The notes below the pieces were generated by a model that saw nothing but the letters and a program-made list of their open reading frames with translations, was not told where the DNA came from and searched no databases. The position numbers were made by a program, and so were the translations under genes. DNA of 6,553 bases from the NCBI GenBank assembly GCA_021827545.1, contig JAKAVH010000168.1, forward strand, positions 1-6,553. The letters are read 5' to 3'. Positions 6,094-6,553 of the stretch are shown here, piece by piece. The DNA is from Thermoplasmata archaeon. Its GTDB lineage: Archaea > Thermoplasmatota > Thermoplasmata > UBA184. Numbering within the stretch: the stretch's first letter is position 1; each line of letters starts with the position of its first letter.

Positions 6094-6553
6094 GTGCCGG
6101 TGTCCCCGCCCTCGATCGCCCAGCAGCTCGCGGCCAAGCAGCGCGAGATCTCCGTCGCCGAGTTCTTCGAGCGGAACCGCCAGATCCTCGGCTTCGACAA
6201 TCTCCAGCGCGCGCTCCTCACCACGGTCAAGGAGAGCGTCGACAACAGCCTCGATGCCGCCGAGGACGCTCGTATCCTCCCCGAGATCCTGGTCGAGGTC
6301 TCCAAGGAGGGCGAGGACCGCTATCGCGTTGCGGTCACCGACAATGGGCCGGGGATCCTGCGGCGGGAGATCCCGAACGTCTTCGCTCGCCTCCTGTACG
6401 GCTCGCGCTTTCACCAGAACCGGCAGGCCCGGGGCCAGCAGGGGATCGGGATCTCTGCTGCGGTCCTGTACGCGAACCTGACCACGGCCCGGCCCGCCCG
6501 GATCACCTCGAAGGTCGAGGAAGAGGAGGCGGCGCACGTCCTCGAGCTCTCGA
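6094..6553 (+). CDS. top6B: DNA topoisomerase VI subunit B (ATPase subunit), 3'-truncated by the window edge
   Basis: The ATP-binding subunit of the archaeal type IIB topoisomerase, which with the cleaving subunit A passes duplex DNA through double-strand breaks to relax and decatenate chromosomes. 153 residues are visible of a family that is usually over 500. The N-terminal signature [15 protein letters not shown] (22-36) leads into the GHKL ATPase fold: N-box [10 protein letters not shown] (46-55; E47 general base, N51 for magnesium), G1 box TDNGPGI (82-88) and G2 lid [14 protein letters not shown] (113-126), preceded by LLYGSRFH. All key residues are intact. No ATG is available; GTG at 6094 and GTG at 6100 are both in frame. 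I prefer 6094 or 6100 because either fits a leaderless transcript from the TATA-like box at about 6070. No Shine-Dalgarno precedes them. Subunit A may follow beyond the edge. The gene strongly indicates an archaeon. Confidence 0.95.
   Translation, partial: MPVSPPSIAQQLAAKQREISVAEFFERNRQILGFDNLQRALLTTVKESVDNSLDAAEDARILPEILVEVSKEGEDRYRVAVTDNGPGILRREIPNVFARLLYGSRFHQNRQARGQQGIGISAAVLYANLTTARPARITSKVEEEEAAHVLELS

Noticed and set aside
5819..6481. Plus-strand open frame of 220 codons overlapping the amidase end and the top6B start
   Set aside because: Ser/Arg/Pro-rich frame-shifted shadow. The real frame here encodes Top6B with all ATPase boxes from GTG 6094.
5212..6537. Minus-strand open frame of 441 codons spanning the amidase, the spacer and top6B
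   Set aside because: It covers two genes with intact catalytic motifs on the other strand, and its translation is charged low-complexity sequence.
1..6553. tRNA, rRNA, CRISPR array, insertion sequence, attachment site or origin
   Set aside because: No cloverleaf, spaced direct repeats, transposase motifs, terminal repeats or AT-rich repeat cluster could be found; coding sequence fills nearly the whole window.

Overview
The window is about 70% G+C by eye, gene-dense, and every gene I can support lies on the + strand. It reads as an archaeal chromosome. The gene cut by the 3' edge encodes the B subunit of DNA topoisomerase VI. Further support comes from a GGR-family prenyl reductase beside a prenyl synthase, and from a probably leaderless gene with a TATA-like box. 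The proteins are not strongly acidic, which argues against a haloarchaeon despite the high G+C. Thermoplasmatales classically lack topoisomerase VI, so a Thermoplasmata-related or other euryarchaeal lineage outside that order is possible. I cannot place it further.

Region 1 (1-4690) is a tightly packed run: the 3' part of nuoM (complex I proton-pumping subunit M), nuoN (4-bp gap), a FAD-dependent geranylgeranyl-reductase-family protein (4-bp GTGA overlap) and a trans-polyprenyl diphosphate synthase (2-bp gap, the only good Shine-Dalgarno in the window). The most interesting idea is functional coupling. The respiratory complex that reduces a membrane quinone appears to share a transcript with an enzyme that builds a polyprenyl tail and one that saturates prenyl chains. 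The synthase has Ala at the fifth position before its first Asp-rich motif, a hallmark of medium- and long-chain enzymes rather than of C15/C20 ones. That points to a respiratory quinone tail more than to C20 membrane lipid.

Region 2 (4691-6039) starts with a 72-bp spacer rich in small palindromes. It then holds an unrecognised four-helix membrane protein and, overlapping it by one base, a stand-alone nitrilase-superfamily amidase whose motifs most resemble the glutaminase domain of NAD+ synthetase.

Region 3 (6040-6553) is a 54-bp spacer with a TATA-like box inside an inverted repeat, followed by top6B, which starts at GTG without a Shine-Dalgarno and runs off the window. I see no RNA genes, CRISPR, mobile elements or clear terminators. 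No gene-free stretch exceeds 72 bp.
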